From: Phycicoccus sp. Root101
Lineage (GTDB): Bacteria > Actinomycetota > Actinomycetes > Actinomycetales > Dermatophilaceae
Length of the DNA: 64,000 nucleotides
Assembly: GCF_001426245.1 (NCBI RefSeq)
Contig: NZ_LMCM01000006.1
Coordinates: forward strand, 160,865-224,864
Reading direction: 5' to 3'
The translations under genes were made by a program, and so were the position numbers. Positions 7,372 to 16,442 of the stretch are shown one piece after another. The number at the start of each line of letters is the position of its first letter. The stretch's first letter is position 1. The notes beneath the pieces are model-generated. The model was not told the origin of the DNA and searched no databases. It worked only from the letters and a program-made list of their open reading frames with translations.

Positions 7372-9038
7372 GCACTGCCCTTCGTGTCGTCGTCGGCAGC
7401 CGGGACGGCGAGGGCGGTGAGTGCCTCGCGGACCTGGGCCAGGCCGGCGTCGTGGTCGGTGAGGTGGAGCTGCAGGACCGGGCGACCGTGCTCGGCGAGG
7501 ACCTGGGCGTCACCCGCGGCCTGAGAGGCCACGAAGTCGCCGAAGCTGAACTCGCGCCCCGGGATCGGCAGGTCCGCGTGGGGGGCGGTCGTCACCTGCA
7601 GGTAGACGCCGGTGGCCGGGCCGCCCTTGTGGAACTGGCCGGTGGAGTGGAGGAAGCGGGGCCCCCAGCCGAACGTCACCGGACGGTGCGTGCGGCGTGC
7701 CAGCCCTGGCCGCACGGAGGCCAGGTCCGCGTCGGTGATCCGGTCGAGGTAGGCCATCACCGCGAGGTAGCCGCGGGCGGGGTCGAGCTGCCGCAAGAGG
7801 GCGTCGAGCGCCTGGGGCACGGTCGTGGCGTCGCCGAGCCAGTCGCCACCCAGGGCGCGGATCTCCACGGCACCGTCGGTGGCTGCGGGCTCGTCGCCCG
7901 AGCCCATGCCCTGGTCCAGCAGCGCGCGAGAGGCCTTCTTGGCGCTCTCGACGTCCGGCTGGTCGAACGGGTTGATGCCGAGCAGCCGGCCGGCGGCCGC
8001 GGTGGCGACCTCCCACAGCAGCAGCTGGGCGCCGAGGGGCCCGGTCACCTCGATCGAGGAACGGTCGGCGTGCACCTCCGCGTCGGTGTCGACCGCGTCG
8101 TCGTCACCGGTGAGGCGCACGACGGTGACGTCGGGATCCGGGTGGGCGACCTCGGGGTCGTCGAGGGAACCCACGACGACGGGCAGGATCCCGGTGCCCT
8201 GCTTGCCCGTGCTCTCGGCGATGAGCTGCTCGGCCCAGTCGGCCAGGCCGACGATGCCGGAGCCGTCGTCGACGAGGACCAGCTTGTCGCGCAGGGGGTT
8301 CGTGGCCGCCATGGCAGCACCCAGGCGCAGGGCCGGGTTGCCGTCGTCGTCGGCGCTCAGGACGTCCGCGACGGCCTCGGCGTCGTCGAGCACGCCCTCG
8401 ATGTCGGCCCCCGCCAGCCCCGACGGGACCAGCCCGAACGCGGTCAGAGCGGAGTAGCGTCCGCCCACGTTCGGGTCGGCGTTGATGACGCGGTAGCCGT
8501 CGGCGCGGGACTGCTCGTCGAGCGGGCTGCCCGGGTCGGTGACGACGACGATGCGGCTCGTGGGGTCGATGCCCTTCTCCTCGAACGCCGCCTGGAACGC
8601 GCGGCGCTGGGAGTCGGTCTCGACGGTGGACCCGGACTTGCTCGAGACCACGACCGCGGTGCGCTCGAGCTCGACGATCGCGTCGCGGACCATGTCGGGC
8701 TGCGAGGAGTCGAGGACGACCAGGTCGACCCCGGCCGTCCCGCAGATGACCTCGGGAGCGAGGGACGAACCGCCCATGCCGCACAGCACGATGCGGTCGA
8801 CACCCTCGCCACGGAGCTGGTCGCGCAGGGCCGCGATCTCACCGAGGAGCGGCCGCGACGTGCGGGCGAGGTTCACCCACGACAGGCGGATGGCCGACTC
8901 GGACTCGGCCTCCGGACCCCAGAGCGTCGCGTCCTGGGCGAAGAGCTTGCTGGCGAACTGCGCCTCGACCAGGGCCGGGACGGATGCGGCGATCGCGTCC
9001 GCGGCGGGGCCGGAGGCGACCACACCGAGCGAGGTCAC
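7368..9038 (-). CDS. pgi: Glucose-6-phosphate isomerase (actinobacterial operon type)
   Basis: 556 residues with SIS-type features of phosphoglucose isomerase: [39 protein letters not shown] and [13 protein letters not shown]. It interconverts glucose-6-phosphate and fructose-6-phosphate, returning pentose-pathway products to G6P. Start chosen at GTG 9038 because it overlaps the tal stop (GTGA); the longer reading adds a 36-residue Arg-rich stretch antisense-like in character. Placement between tal and zwf matches the second pgi copy seen in Streptomyces-type operons (family knowledge). Confidence 0.93.
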   Translation of the reverse strand: MTSLGVVASGPAADAIAASVPALVEAQFASKLFAQDATLWGPEAESESAIRLSWVNLARTSRPLLGEIAALRDQLRGEGVDRIVLCGMGGSSLAPEVICGTAGVDLVVLDSSQPDMVRDAIVELERTAVVVSSKSGSTVETDSQRRAFQAAFEEKGIDPTSRIVVVTDPGSPLDEQSRADGYRVINADPNVGGRYSALTAFGLVPSGLAGADIEGVLDDAEAVADVLSADDDGNPALRLGAAMAATNPLRDKLVLVDDGSGIVGLADWAEQLIAESTGKQGTGILPVVVGSLDDPEVAHPDPDVTVVRLTGDDDAVDTDAEVHADRSSIEVTGPLGAQLLLWEVATAAAGRLLGINPFDQPDVESAKKASRALLDQGMGSGDEPAATDGAVEIRALGGDWLGDATTVPQALDALLRQLDPARGYLAVMAYLDRITDADLASVRPGLARRTHRPVTFGWGPRFLHSTGQFHKGGPATGVYLQVTTAPHADLPIPGREFSFGDFVASQAAGDAQVLAEHGRPVLQLHLTDHDAGLAQVREALTALAVPAADDDTKGSA

Positions 9039-10201
9039 CGGTCGACCTGCTCCGAGTGGCCGGACTCGTTGTCGGGCGCGTCCGTGCCGACGTCGGCGCG
9101 AGCGAGGTCGATGTCCTTCTGGACCTCGTCGAGCAGCTCGCCCCACGCGACCTCGAACTTGTCGACGCCCTCGCGCTCGAGCTGGGCCGTCACGTCGGCG
9201 TACGAGACACCCAGGCCCTCGAGGGCGTCGAGCACCTCGGCGGCGTCGGCGTAGGCGCCGGTCACCGTGTCACCGGTGACCTCGCCGTGGTCGACGACCG
9301 CGTCGAGCGTCTTCTCGGGCATGGTGTTGACGGTGTTAGGGGCGACCAGCTCGGTGACGTAGAGCGTGTCGGAGTAGGCCGGGTCCTTGACGCCGGTGGA
9401 GGCCCACAGGGGACGCTGCGCGTGGGCGCCGTCGTCCTCGAGGTTCTTCCAGCGCGGGGTGGAGAAGACCTCCTCGTAGGCCTGGTAGGCGAGGCGCGCG
9501 TTGGCGACGGCCGCCTTGCCCTTGAGGGCCTTCGCCTCGTCCGTGCCGATCGCGTCGAGTCGCTTGTCGATCTCGGTGTCGACGCGCGAAACGAAGAACG
9601 ACGCGACGGAGTGGATCGTCGACAGGTCCTTGCCCTTCTCCCGTGCCTGCTCGAGGCCGGTGAGGAAGGCGTTCATGACACCGCGGTAGCGGTCGAGGGA
9701 GAAGATCAGCGTCACGTTGACGCTGATGCCCTCGGCCAGCACCTGCGAGATGGCCGGCAGGCCCTCGACGGTCGCGGGGATCTTGATGAGGACGTTGGGG
9801 CGGTCGACGGCCTCGACGAGGGTCTTGGCCTCGGCGACCGTCTTGGCGGTGTCCTTGGCCAGTCGCGGGTCGACCTCGATCGACACGCGGCCGTCGACAC
9901 CGTCGGTGGACTCGTAGAGCGGGAGGAACAGGTCGCACGCGTTGCGGACGTCCTCCGTGGTGAGGCCGAACACGGTCTCGTCCACGGTCTTGCCGTCGGC
10001 GGCGAACGCGCGCAGGTCGGCGTCGTAGCGGTCGCCCTTGGCGAGGGCGGCCTGGAAGATCGAGGGGTTCGTCGTGACGCCGACGACGCCCCGGTCGATG
10101 AGGTCCTTGAGGTTGCCGGTCTCGATCCGCTCGCGCGACAGGTCGTCGAGCCAGACGGAGACGCCCTGGTCGGCGAGGGCCTTGAGTGCGTTGTCAGTCA
10201 C
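9035..10201 (-). CDS. tal: Transaldolase
   Basis: 388 residues of the longer actinobacterial transaldolase type. [25 protein letters not shown], and [15 protein letters not shown] containing the Schiff-base lysine are visible. It transfers a dihydroxyacetone unit between sugar phosphates in the non-oxidative pentose phosphate pathway. ATG start 6 bases after the tkt stop; stop overlaps pgi. The C-terminal ~20 residues are acidic and variable ([12 protein letters not shown]). Confidence 0.96.
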   Translation of the reverse strand: MTDNALKALADQGVSVWLDDLSRERIETGNLKDLIDRGVVGVTTNPSIFQAALAKGDRYDADLRAFAADGKTVDETVFGLTTEDVRNACDLFLPLYESTDGVDGRVSIEVDPRLAKDTAKTVAEAKTLVEAVDRPNVLIKIPATVEGLPAISQVLAEGISVNVTLIFSLDRYRGVMNAFLTGLEQAREKGKDLSTIHSVASFFVSRVDTEIDKRLDAIGTDEAKALKGKAAVANARLAYQAYEEVFSTPRWKNLEDDGAHAQRPLWASTGVKDPAYSDTLYVTELVAPNTVNTMPEKTLDAVVDHGEVTGDTVTGAYADAAEVLDALEGLGVSYADVTAQLEREGVDKFEVAWGELLDEVQKDIDLARADVGTDAPDNESGHSEQVDR

Positions 10202-10207
10202 AGTGGG

Positions 10208-12505
10208 TCACTTCCCTTTGGATGCAGCGCTCTTCGTTGCGGCGCTGCGCTTGGTCGTGGTGTCGGTCGCCTTGGTCGGCGAGACGCCGGCGCGGGGCCG
10301 GGTCTGGTTGACGGCGGGCGCGACGCTCTTGCGCGCGGTGGCCCTGGCGTCCTTGAGGGAGTCCTTGGCGGCCTTCACGACGGCCTCCGGGGTGATCCCG
10401 AACTCGCGGTACAGCGTCTTGTAGTCGGCCGAGGCACCGAAGTGCTCGAGGCTGATGCTGCGACCCGCGTCGCCGACCAGGTCGTGCCAGCCCATCGACA
10501 CGGCGGCCTCGACGCTGACGCGCGCCCGGACCTCCGGGGGGAGGACACGGTTCTGGTAGGCCTTGCCCGACTGCTCGAACCACTCGCGACACGGCATGGA
10601 CACCACACGAGTTGCAACGCCCTGGCGCTTCAGCGATTCCCGTGCCTCGAGGGCGATCGCGACCTCGGAGCCGGTGGCGATGAGGATGACGTCCGGGGCC
10701 GACTTGCCGTCCTTGCCGCCGTCGATGAGGACGTAGGCGCCCTTGGCCGCGTTGGCGGCCTTGGCGTAGACCTTGCGGTCGAGGACGGGCACGTTCTGCC
10801 GCGTGAGCGCCAGCGCCGCCGGGCGGGCGTTGCGCAGGACCTGGCCCCACACCGCCGCCGTCTCGTTGGCGTCCGCGGGGCGGACGACGTCGAGGCCCGG
10901 TATGGCGCGCAGCGAGGCGAGGTGCTCGACCGGCTGGTGGGTGGGCCCGTCCTCGCCGAGGCCGATGCCGTCGTGCGTCCAGACGTAGGTGACGGGGAGC
11001 TGCTGGATGGCAGCGAGCCGCACCGCGGGACGCATGTAGTCGGAGAAGACGAGGAAGGTGCCGCCGTAGGGGCGGGTCAGTCCCTCGAGCGCGATCCCGT
11101 TGAGGATCATGCCCATGCCGTTCTCGCGGATGCCGAAGTGCAGGGTGCGACCGTAGGGCCCGCCCTTCCACTCGCGGGTCTGGCGGTTGCGCGGGATGAA
11201 GGACGGCTCGCCCTCCATCGTCGTGTTGTTGGACTCGGCGAGGTCGGCGGAGCCACCCCACAGCTCGGGCATCACGCCGGCGAGGGCGCTGAGCACCTTG
11301 CCGGACGCGGCGCGGGTCGCCATGCCCTTGGCCTCGTCGGCCTCGAACACCGGCAGCGCCGCGTCGAGCCCGGCCGGGAGGTCACCGGCGACGAGGCGGT
11401 CGAGCAGTCCCGCACGGTCCGGGTTGGCCTTGCGCCACGCGGCATACGTCTTGTCCCACGCCTTGTGCGCCGCCTTGCCGCGCTTGCCCGCGAGGCGGGT
11501 GTGGGCGAGGACCGCACGGTCGACCTCGAAGGTCTTCGCGGGGTTGAAGCCGAGCAGCTCCTTGGTGGCCGCGATCTCGGCGTCGCCGAGGGCGGAGCCG
11601 TGCGACTTGCCGGTGTCCTGCTTGGTGGGCGACGGCCACGCGATGATCGTGTGGAGCTGGACCAGGGTCGGCCGGTTGGCCTTCTTGGACTTCTCGAGGG
11701 CCGCGAGCAGTGCGTCGACGTTCTCGACGTAGCTGGCGCCGTCACCGTCGCCGCGCCAGTCGACGTCGACGACGTCCCAGCCGTACGCGCGGTAGCGCGC
11801 CGCGACGTCCTCGGAGAACGAGATGTCGGTCTGGTCCTCGATCGAGATCTGGTTGGCGTCGTAGATGACGGTGAGGTTGCCGAGCTGCTGGTGACCCGCG
11901 AGCGAGCTGGCCTCGGCCGACACGCCCTCCATGAGGTCGCCGTCGGAGGCGATGACCCAGATGTGGTGGTCGAAGGGGCTCTCGCCGGCCTTGGCGTCGG
12001 GGTCGAGCAGGCCGCGCTGGCGACGCTGCGCCATGGCCATGCCGACGGCGGACGCGAGGCCCGAACCGAGGGGACCGGTGGTGATCTCGATGCCCGTGGT
12101 GTGGTGCACCTCGGGGTGCGCCGGCGTCTGGGATCCCCACGTGCGCAACGACTTCAGGTCGTTGAGCTCGAGGCCGTACCCGGACAGGAACAGCTGCACG
12201 TACTGCGTCAGGCTCGAGTGCCCGGCCGACAGGACGAAGCGGTCACGACCGAGCCAGGCGGCGTCGGTCGGGTCGTGCCTCATGACGTTCTGGTAGAGCA
12301 GGTAGGCCGCGGGGGCCAGGCTCATGGCGGTGCCGGGGTGGCCGTTGCCGACCTTCTGGACGGCATCCGCGGCGAGCAGTCGAGCGGTGTCGACCGCACG
12401 CACGTCGAGGTCGGTCCAGCCGGCCTTGCGGGCCACGGGACGGCGCAACGACGTGCTGCGCTTCCTCACGGCGGTGGCCTTGGTGGAACGGGTGGTGGTG
12501 GGCAC
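10208..12505 (-). CDS. tkt: Transketolase with basic N- and C-terminal extensions
   Basis: 765 residues, about 60-100 longer than common transketolases. The core is standard: [13 protein letters not shown], the thiamine-diphosphate motif [14 protein letters not shown]...NLTVIYDAN, and the pyrimidine domain [10 protein letters not shown]. Extra material is a basic N-terminus ([17 protein letters not shown]) and a C-terminal ~50 residues rich in Lys, Thr and Ala ([16 protein letters not shown]). First gene of the operon. GTG start with GAGGAG 9 bases upstream. Moves two-carbon units between sugar phosphates. Confidence 0.96.
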   Translation of the reverse strand: MPTTTRSTKATAVRKRSTSLRRPVARKAGWTDLDVRAVDTARLLAADAVQKVGNGHPGTAMSLAPAAYLLYQNVMRHDPTDAAWLGRDRFVLSAGHSSLTQYVQLFLSGYGLELNDLKSLRTWGSQTPAHPEVHHTTGIEITTGPLGSGLASAVGMAMAQRRQRGLLDPDAKAGESPFDHHIWVIASDGDLMEGVSAEASSLAGHQQLGNLTVIYDANQISIEDQTDISFSEDVAARYRAYGWDVVDVDWRGDGDGASYVENVDALLAALEKSKKANRPTLVQLHTIIAWPSPTKQDTGKSHGSALGDAEIAATKELLGFNPAKTFEVDRAVLAHTRLAGKRGKAAHKAWDKTYAAWRKANPDRAGLLDRLVAGDLPAGLDAALPVFEADEAKGMATRAASGKVLSALAGVMPELWGGSADLAESNNTTMEGEPSFIPRNRQTREWKGGPYGRTLHFGIRENGMGMILNGIALEGLTRPYGGTFLVFSDYMRPAVRLAAIQQLPVTYVWTHDGIGLGEDGPTHQPVEHLASLRAIPGLDVVRPADANETAAVWGQVLRNARPAALALTRQNVPVLDRKVYAKAANAAKGAYVLIDGGKDGKSAPDVILIATGSEVAIALEARESLKRQGVATRVVSMPCREWFEQSGKAYQNRVLPPEVRARVSVEAAVSMGWHDLVGDAGRSISLEHFGASADYKTLYREFGITPEAVVKAAKDSLKDARATARKSVAPAVNQTRPRAGVSPTKATDTTTKRSAATKSAASKGK

Positions 12506-12555
12506 TGACGGTTCTCCTCACACTGAGTTGCACAGGCGGTCGAGGCTTCGGTCCG

Positions 12556-12561
12556 AGACTA
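12556..12561 (-). promoter_or_regulatory. Probable -10 element of the tkt operon
   Basis: TAGTCT on the minus strand lies 50 bases before the tkt GTG, leaving a leader of about 45 bases that contains the GAGGAG ribosome site. No good -35 is visible. It sits back to back with ctaB. Confidence 0.4.
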
Positions 12562-12620
12562 GTCCTGAGCGTGACCGTCGTCGCATCCAGTCCCGGCGTT
12601 CGGCTCGCTCCGGACGGGGA

Positions 12621-12626
12621 TAGACT
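12621..12626 (+). promoter_or_regulatory. Probable -10 element of ctaB
   Basis: TAGACT lies 10 bases before an in-frame GTG (12637) and 43 bases before the start used here. If transcription begins about 12633, the transcript would be leaderless or nearly so for the longer protein form. Confidence 0.4.
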
Positions 12627-12669
12627 TGCCCCGCCCGTGAGACCCCCAGCAGCACCCGCGAAGGACGCC

Positions 12670-13611
12670 GTGACCGCACTCGATCCGACTGCCCGGATCT
12701 CCGCGTCCCCGATGCCGCCTCGGCGCAAGGCCGCCGCATACCTGGCGTTGACCAAGCCCCGCATCATCGAGCTGCTGCTCGTGACGACGGTGCCGGTGAT
12801 GTTCCTCGCCGAGGGCGGGGTTCCGTCGCTGTGGCTCATCATCGCCACCCTCGTCGGTGGTGCGCTCAGCGCCGGCGCGGCCAACACCTTCAACTGCGTG
12901 TACGACCGCGACATCGACGCCGAGATGCACCGCACGAGCAACCGGCCGATGGTCACCGGCGAGATCTCGCCGCGTGAGGGACTGGTCTTCGGAGCGGTCC
13001 TCACCCTGGCGTCCACCGTCTGGTTCGCGCTCGTCGTCAACTGGCTCTCCGCCGCGCTGTCGCTCGGTGCGATCGTCATGTACGCCGTGGGCTACACGAT
13101 GCTGCTCAAGCGCCGCACCGCCCAGAACATCGTCTGGGGCGGCGCAGCCGGGTGCATGCCCGTCCTCATCGGGTGGTCGGCCGTCGCGAACTCGGTGTCG
13201 TGGTCCGCGGTCGTGCTCTTCCTCGTCATCTTCTTCTGGACGCCGCCGCACTACTGGCCGCTGTCGATGAAGTTCAAGGACGACTACGCCGCCGCCCACG
13301 TGCCGATGCTCCCGGTCGTCGAGAAGTTCGTCGTCGTCGCGCGCCAGATCGTCGCCTACTCGTGGGCCATGGTCGCCGCGTCGCTGCTGCTGGTGTGGGT
13401 CAACCCGATGGGCTGGCTGTACCTCGTCACGGCCGTGGTCACCGGCGCCCTGTTCCTCGCCGAGGCGCACCGCCTGCACCGGGCCGCCAGGGCCGGCGAG
13501 GGTCCGACCGTGCTCAAGCCGATGCGGCTGTTCCACTTCTCGATCACCTACGTCGGGATCCTCTTCCTCGGCGTGGCGCTCGACCCCCTGTTCTACCTCC
13601 CGCTGCGCTGA
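12670..13611 (+). CDS. ctaB: Protoheme IX farnesyltransferase (heme O synthase)
   Basis: 313 residues of the UbiA prenyltransferase superfamily with about nine membrane segments. [17 protein letters not shown], the aspartate-rich [15 protein letters not shown] (prenyl-diphosphate binding) and [23 protein letters not shown] identify CtaB/COX10. It farnesylates heme b to heme o for cytochrome oxidase; ctaA, 3 kb away, makes heme a. Start placed at GTG 12670 behind AAGGA; GTG 12637 and 12571 are also in frame and a promoter-like TAGACT precedes 12637, so the N-terminus is uncertain by 11-33 residues. Divergent from tkt, as in mycobacteria. Confidence 0.96.
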   Translation: MTALDPTARISASPMPPRRKAAAYLALTKPRIIELLLVTTVPVMFLAEGGVPSLWLIIATLVGGALSAGAANTFNCVYDRDIDAEMHRTSNRPMVTGEISPREGLVFGAVLTLASTVWFALVVNWLSAALSLGAIVMYAVGYTMLLKRRTAQNIVWGGAAGCMPVLIGWSAVANSVSWSAVVLFLVIFFWTPPHYWPLSMKFKDDYAAAHVPMLPVVEKFVVVARQIVAYSWAMVAASLLLVWVNPMGWLYLVTAVVTGALFLAEAHRLHRAARAGEGPTVLKPMRLFHFSITYVGILFLGVALDPLFYLPLR

Positions 13612-13644
13612 CGGCGGACGACCGGCCGTCGTCGCCCCGGCCTC

Positions 13645-13681
13645 GGCCCCGGTCGAGCCGGCTGCTGGCTCGACCGGGGCC
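13645..13681. terminator. Bidirectional terminator between ctaB and the secreted-protein gene
   Basis: A perfect 15-bp stem, GGCCCCGGTCGAGCC with its complement, around a 7-base loop. It lies between two convergent genes and can serve both. Confidence 0.85.
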
Positions 13682-13722
13682 ACCCTGCCCTCCGGGTCCG
13701 TGCCCGGGACCCCGGGAGGCTC

Positions 13723-14199
13723 TCAGCCGCCCGTGACGGCGATGTAGACGGCGGGGTTCCCGTTGGGGTTGAGCAGCACTGCCGGGGCGAGGCACCGCTC
13801 GGGGAGCATGACCTTGGCCCGGATGCGGGCATCACCCTGGGCGTCGAAGGCGACCGGCTTCGTCGTGGCGACGACCATGCCGCCACAGGCGACGCTGGCA
13901 CTCAGCTGGGGCACGGGGTTGCCGCGGCCCGGGATGACCAGGCCCTCGACCTCCACGCGCACCGAACCGTCCCGGGAGACCCGGGCCTGGCCCTCGTCGA
14001 TGACCCAGGGGGCGCCGCCCGGCTTGGCGCCGAACAACGTCGGGTCCGCGACCATGCTGCCGACGACGCCCGCCCGCAGGATGGTCGTGTCGTGGTCATC
14101 GTGGCCGGAGGAACCGCTGGCGAGGGCGGCGGTGGAACCGAAGGCGACAGCGGCGAGGACGGCACCGGTGGCGGCGGCAAGGCGGGTGGGTGACTTCAT
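13723..14199 (-). CDS. Secreted protein of unknown function
   Basis: 158 residues with a clear signal peptide (MKSPTRLAAATGAVLAAVAFGSTAALA, cleavage likely after ALA-S). The mature part has a His/Asp-rich start (GHDDHD) and a beta-rich core: VIDEGQARVSRDGSVRVEVEGLVIPG, two cysteines (SVACGG and PERCLAP) that could form a disulfide, and ending AVYIAVTGG. The pattern resembles small secreted proteins common in actinobacteria, for which I know no function. Start ATG has GAGGTC 5 bases upstream. Faces ctaB across a terminator. Confidence 0.75.
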   Translation of the reverse strand: MKSPTRLAAATGAVLAAVAFGSTAALASGSSGHDDHDTTILRAGVVGSMVADPTLFGAKPGGAPWVIDEGQARVSRDGSVRVEVEGLVIPGRGNPVPQLSASVACGGMVVATTKPVAFDAQGDARIRAKVMLPERCLAPAVLLNPNGNPAVYIAVTGG

Positions 14200-14241
14200 G
14201 ACTGACCTCTTTGTCGGCGGTGAGGTCCCCGGTGGACCTCC

Positions 14242-15543
14242 TCAACGGGAGACGAGGTGGCTGCCGTCGTCGTTCACCTCAGGCAGGTCGCGCAGTCCGC
14301 GCAGCGGTCCCCAGAACATCGACAGGCACGCCACGGCGTGCACCGCGGCCATCAGCGCGATCGTCGGCCGCAGCCCGAGCTGGGTCCCGAGGAGACCGGC
14401 CGCCAGTCCGGCCAGCGGCATGGTGCCGAAGTTGACCACCTGGGCCGTCGTCACCTGCCGGGCGAGCATCTCCTCGGGGACGTACCGGTTGCGCCACGCG
14501 CCGCGGATGACGTTGCCCGCCACGACCCCGGTGCCGACGAGCAGCTGCCCGACGACAAGGTATGCCGTGCCGGCACCGTGCGTCGCCAGCGGCACGAGGA
14601 GGGCGGTCGGGCCTGCCACGACCTGCAGCCACACCACCGCCCGCGCGCTGCCGAAGCGGCTGGAGAGCCGGGTGGCGAGGGCGGCGCCGAGGAACCCTCC
14701 GACGCTGCCGGTCGCCATCACCACCCCCACGGCGGCCGGCGACAGGTCGAGGTCACGGACGAGGAAGAGGACCAGCAGCGCGGCATACCCGGTGAGCCCG
14801 AAGTTGGAGACGCCGCCCATGACGGTGAAGAACCGCAGGAACCGGTCTGTGCGGATGTAGTCGACGCCCTCGCGGATGCTCGTCCGCAGGGACGACCGCG
14901 CAGGGGTCCCGGCACCGTCCTCGCCGTCGGGTCCGGCAGCCGTGGTGAGCCGCAGGGAGGCCAGGCAGACCGCCGAGACGAGGAAGCTCACGGCGTCGAC
15001 GAGCAGTCCCGTGGCCGCCGACCCGAGCTGGGCCAGCAGGCCGCCGACACCGGGGCCGGCCACCTGCATCGCCGACTCGGTGCCGAAGAGCTGGGCGAAG
15101 GCCTGCTCCTGCTGTTGGGCGGGAGCCACCTGGCGGACCAGGGCGGGGTACGCGGCACGGAAGAAGACCGTGCAGGTGCCGTTGCCGAGGGCGGCGAGCA
15201 CGAGGTGGGTCAGGGTGAGGTGGCCCAGGGCCCAGGCGAGGGGGACGCTGGCCAGGACCGCAGCGGCCACGAGGTCGCTGCCGACCATGACGCGGCGGGC
15301 GGGCAGGCGGTCCACCCAGGCCCCTGCGGGGAGGCCGACGACCAGCCACGGCACCCAGGCCGCAGCCGTGAGCACGCCCATCCAGCCCGGCCCGGCGTCG
15401 AAGGCGACCACGGCAAGGAGGGGGAGCAGGACGGACGTGGTGGCGTTGCCGAGGACGCTGACGCCCTCGCCGAACCAGAGCAGGCTGAAGTCCCGGTTGC
15501 GGCGCAGGGGGAGCGCGGCGACCGGTGCGGTGCGGTCCGTCAT
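14242..15543 (-). CDS. MFS transporter (EntS/MFS_3-like exporter)
   Basis: 433 residues with 10-12 predicted membrane helices. LPLRRNRDFSLLWFGEGVSVLGNATTSVLLPLLA is the usual first helix of drug or siderophore exporters, and WVDRLPARRVMVGSD is the loop 2-3 motif (G-x-DR-x4-R-x-hallmark). Start ATG 15543 overlaps the stop of the ArsR-type gene (ATGA), so repressor and exporter are one transcript. The substrate is unknown; autoregulated repressor-exporter pairs usually export the repressor's ligand. Confidence 0.9.
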   Translation of the reverse strand: MTDRTAPVAALPLRRNRDFSLLWFGEGVSVLGNATTSVLLPLLAVVAFDAGPGWMGVLTAAAWVPWLVVGLPAGAWVDRLPARRVMVGSDLVAAAVLASVPLAWALGHLTLTHLVLAALGNGTCTVFFRAAYPALVRQVAPAQQQEQAFAQLFGTESAMQVAGPGVGGLLAQLGSAATGLLVDAVSFLVSAVCLASLRLTTAAGPDGEDGAGTPARSSLRTSIREGVDYIRTDRFLRFFTVMGGVSNFGLTGYAALLVLFLVRDLDLSPAAVGVVMATGSVGGFLGAALATRLSSRFGSARAVVWLQVVAGPTALLVPLATHGAGTAYLVVGQLLVGTGVVAGNVIRGAWRNRYVPEEMLARQVTTAQVVNFGTMPLAGLAAGLLGTQLGLRPTIALMAAVHAVACLSMFWGPLRGLRDLPEVNDDGSHLVSR

Positions 15544-16124
15544 GGCTGGGCCGGGAACCCTCGGGCGAAGACGAGCACGGGCTCGCGGGCGACGCCGTCG
15601 TCGGGCACCTCGCGCCGTCCCCAGCGCATGAGGACCTCGATGAGCTCCTCGGAGACCTGGCGCAGCTCGTCGGGGGACAGGCGCATCCAGTTCTGGGTGG
15701 CGAACGCAGCCCGGTCCCACTCGGGCACGTCGGCGGCCTGGGCGTTCCACTGCTGAACGCGCTCGAACTGTCGCTGCAGGTGCATCGCCTCGGCGGCGTA
15801 CGCAGCAGTGACTGCGGCCGTGTCGTCGGCGAACTCGGCGCGCGACCAGCGGGTGCCGGGGTCGACCAGGCGCCACCAGCGCTCCCGCCGGTCCTTGGCG
15901 AGCTCGGGGGCCTCCTCGACCAGGCCCGCCTCGGAGAGGACCTTGAGGTGGTGGCTCGCGCTCCCGACGGCCTGGCCGGTGCGCTGGGCCAGGCCCGAGG
16001 CGGTGGACGGACCGTCGACCTTGAGGGCGTCCATCATCCGTGAGCGGAACGGGTTGGCCATGGCCGACAGGGCCTTGGCATCGGTCACGTGGCGGATGCC
16101 GTCATGCTCTCGTGGAGTGTTCAC
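15540..16124 (-). CDS. ArsR-family transcriptional regulator
   Basis: 194 residues. The winged helix occupies about residues 15-80: MANPFRSRMMDALKVDGPSTASGLAQRTG and SASHHLKVLSEAGLVEE with the recognition helix. The C-terminal ~110 residues resemble the effector part of ArsR proteins paired with MFS pumps, with several Trp residues. No CxC metal site, so probably not a metal sensor. GTG start; the transcript seems leaderless, since a -10 (TAGCCT) ends 6 bases before it. The -35 lies inside an iterated palindromic site, suggesting autorepression. Confidence 0.88.
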   Translation of the reverse strand: MNTPREHDGIRHVTDAKALSAMANPFRSRMMDALKVDGPSTASGLAQRTGQAVGSASHHLKVLSEAGLVEEAPELAKDRRERWWRLVDPGTRWSRAEFADDTAAVTAAYAAEAMHLQRQFERVQQWNAQAADVPEWDRAAFATQNWMRLSPDELRQVSEELIEVLMRWGRREVPDDGVAREPVLVFARGFPAQP

Positions 16125-16130
16125 GCCCTC

Positions 16131-16159
16131 AGGCTAGATGCACAAGAGACATTGCACAA
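16131..16159 (-). promoter_or_regulatory. Promoter of the arsR-MFS operon
   Basis: Minus strand: -35 TTGTGC (complement of 16154-16159), a 17-base spacer and -10 TAGCCT (complement of 16131-16136), then 6 bases to the GTG start. The -35 and spacer are built from the TGCACAAG repeat units. Confidence 0.7.
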
Positions 16160-16188
16160 GGCCCATTGCACAAGAGAGCTTGTGCAAT
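16139..16188. promoter_or_regulatory. Iterated operator: three 14-bp tandem units plus a 10-bp palindrome
   Basis: TGCACAAG recurs at 16139, 16153 and 16167, exactly 14 bases apart. The third copy joins an inverted copy: ATTGCACAAG-AGAG-CTTGTGCAAT is a perfect palindrome with a 4-base centre. The array covers the arsR -35 and spacer, so bound repressor would block RNA polymerase. The 14-bp period differs from one helical turn, so successive dimers would lie on different faces. Confidence 0.8.
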
Positions 16189-16194
16189 GGGTCG

Positions 16195-16410
16195 TCAGCC
16201 GGTGCAGCCCACGGGGATCTCGCCCAGGGTGGTCAGGCTGGCGTTCTGGGGAGTGGCCTCGAACGTGGTGCAGGAGCTGTCGTCGTACCCGCGGCCGGTC
16301 CACCACATCAGCAGCGTGGCGGCGATGATCAGCGCGGCCACGATGCGCCCGAGACGTCGGTTGCTCGCTGCCCTCGAGCCCAGCGCGCGGGGTCCTGCGG
16401 TGGCATCCAT
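16195..16410 (-). CDS. Small single-pass membrane protein
   Basis: 71 residues: a basic N-terminus (SRAASNRRLGR), one membrane helix (IVAALIIAATLLMWWTG) and a short outside segment with two cysteines (SSCTTFEA and PVGCTG) that could be disulfide-bonded. ATG start 33 bases after the ctaA stop, without a convincing ribosome site. It may be co-transcribed with ctaA; the arsR operator begins right after its stop. I do not recognise a family. Confidence 0.55.
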   Translation of the reverse strand: MDATAGPRALGSRAASNRRLGRIVAALIIAATLLMWWTGRGYDDSSCTTFEATPQNASLTTLGEIPVGCTG

Positions 16411-16442
16411 GCCTGAGTGTCCACCCGCAGCAGGACGTTTGC

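Noticed and set aside
5818-9254. Two ~600-codon plus-strand frames across zwf and pgi
   Set aside because: Shadows of the minus-strand genes; no recognisable domains.
8984-12508. A 1,174-codon open frame antisense to tal and tkt
   Set aside because: High GC gives long antisense frames; the translation is Val/Gly/Asp/Arg-rich without motifs, while the minus strand encodes textbook Tkt and Tal.
14242-15876. A 544-residue form of the MFS transporter
   Set aside because: The extra N-terminus overlaps the ArsR gene in another frame; ATG 15543 in the ATGA overlap precedes the first helix.
16139-16188. CRISPR-like array
   Set aside because: Three 14-bp units without spacers, overlapping a promoter; an operator fits better.
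16138-16416. A plus-strand small ORF starting in the TGCACAAG array
   Set aside because: Its codons come from the operator repeats and the complement of the small membrane protein; no ribosome site.
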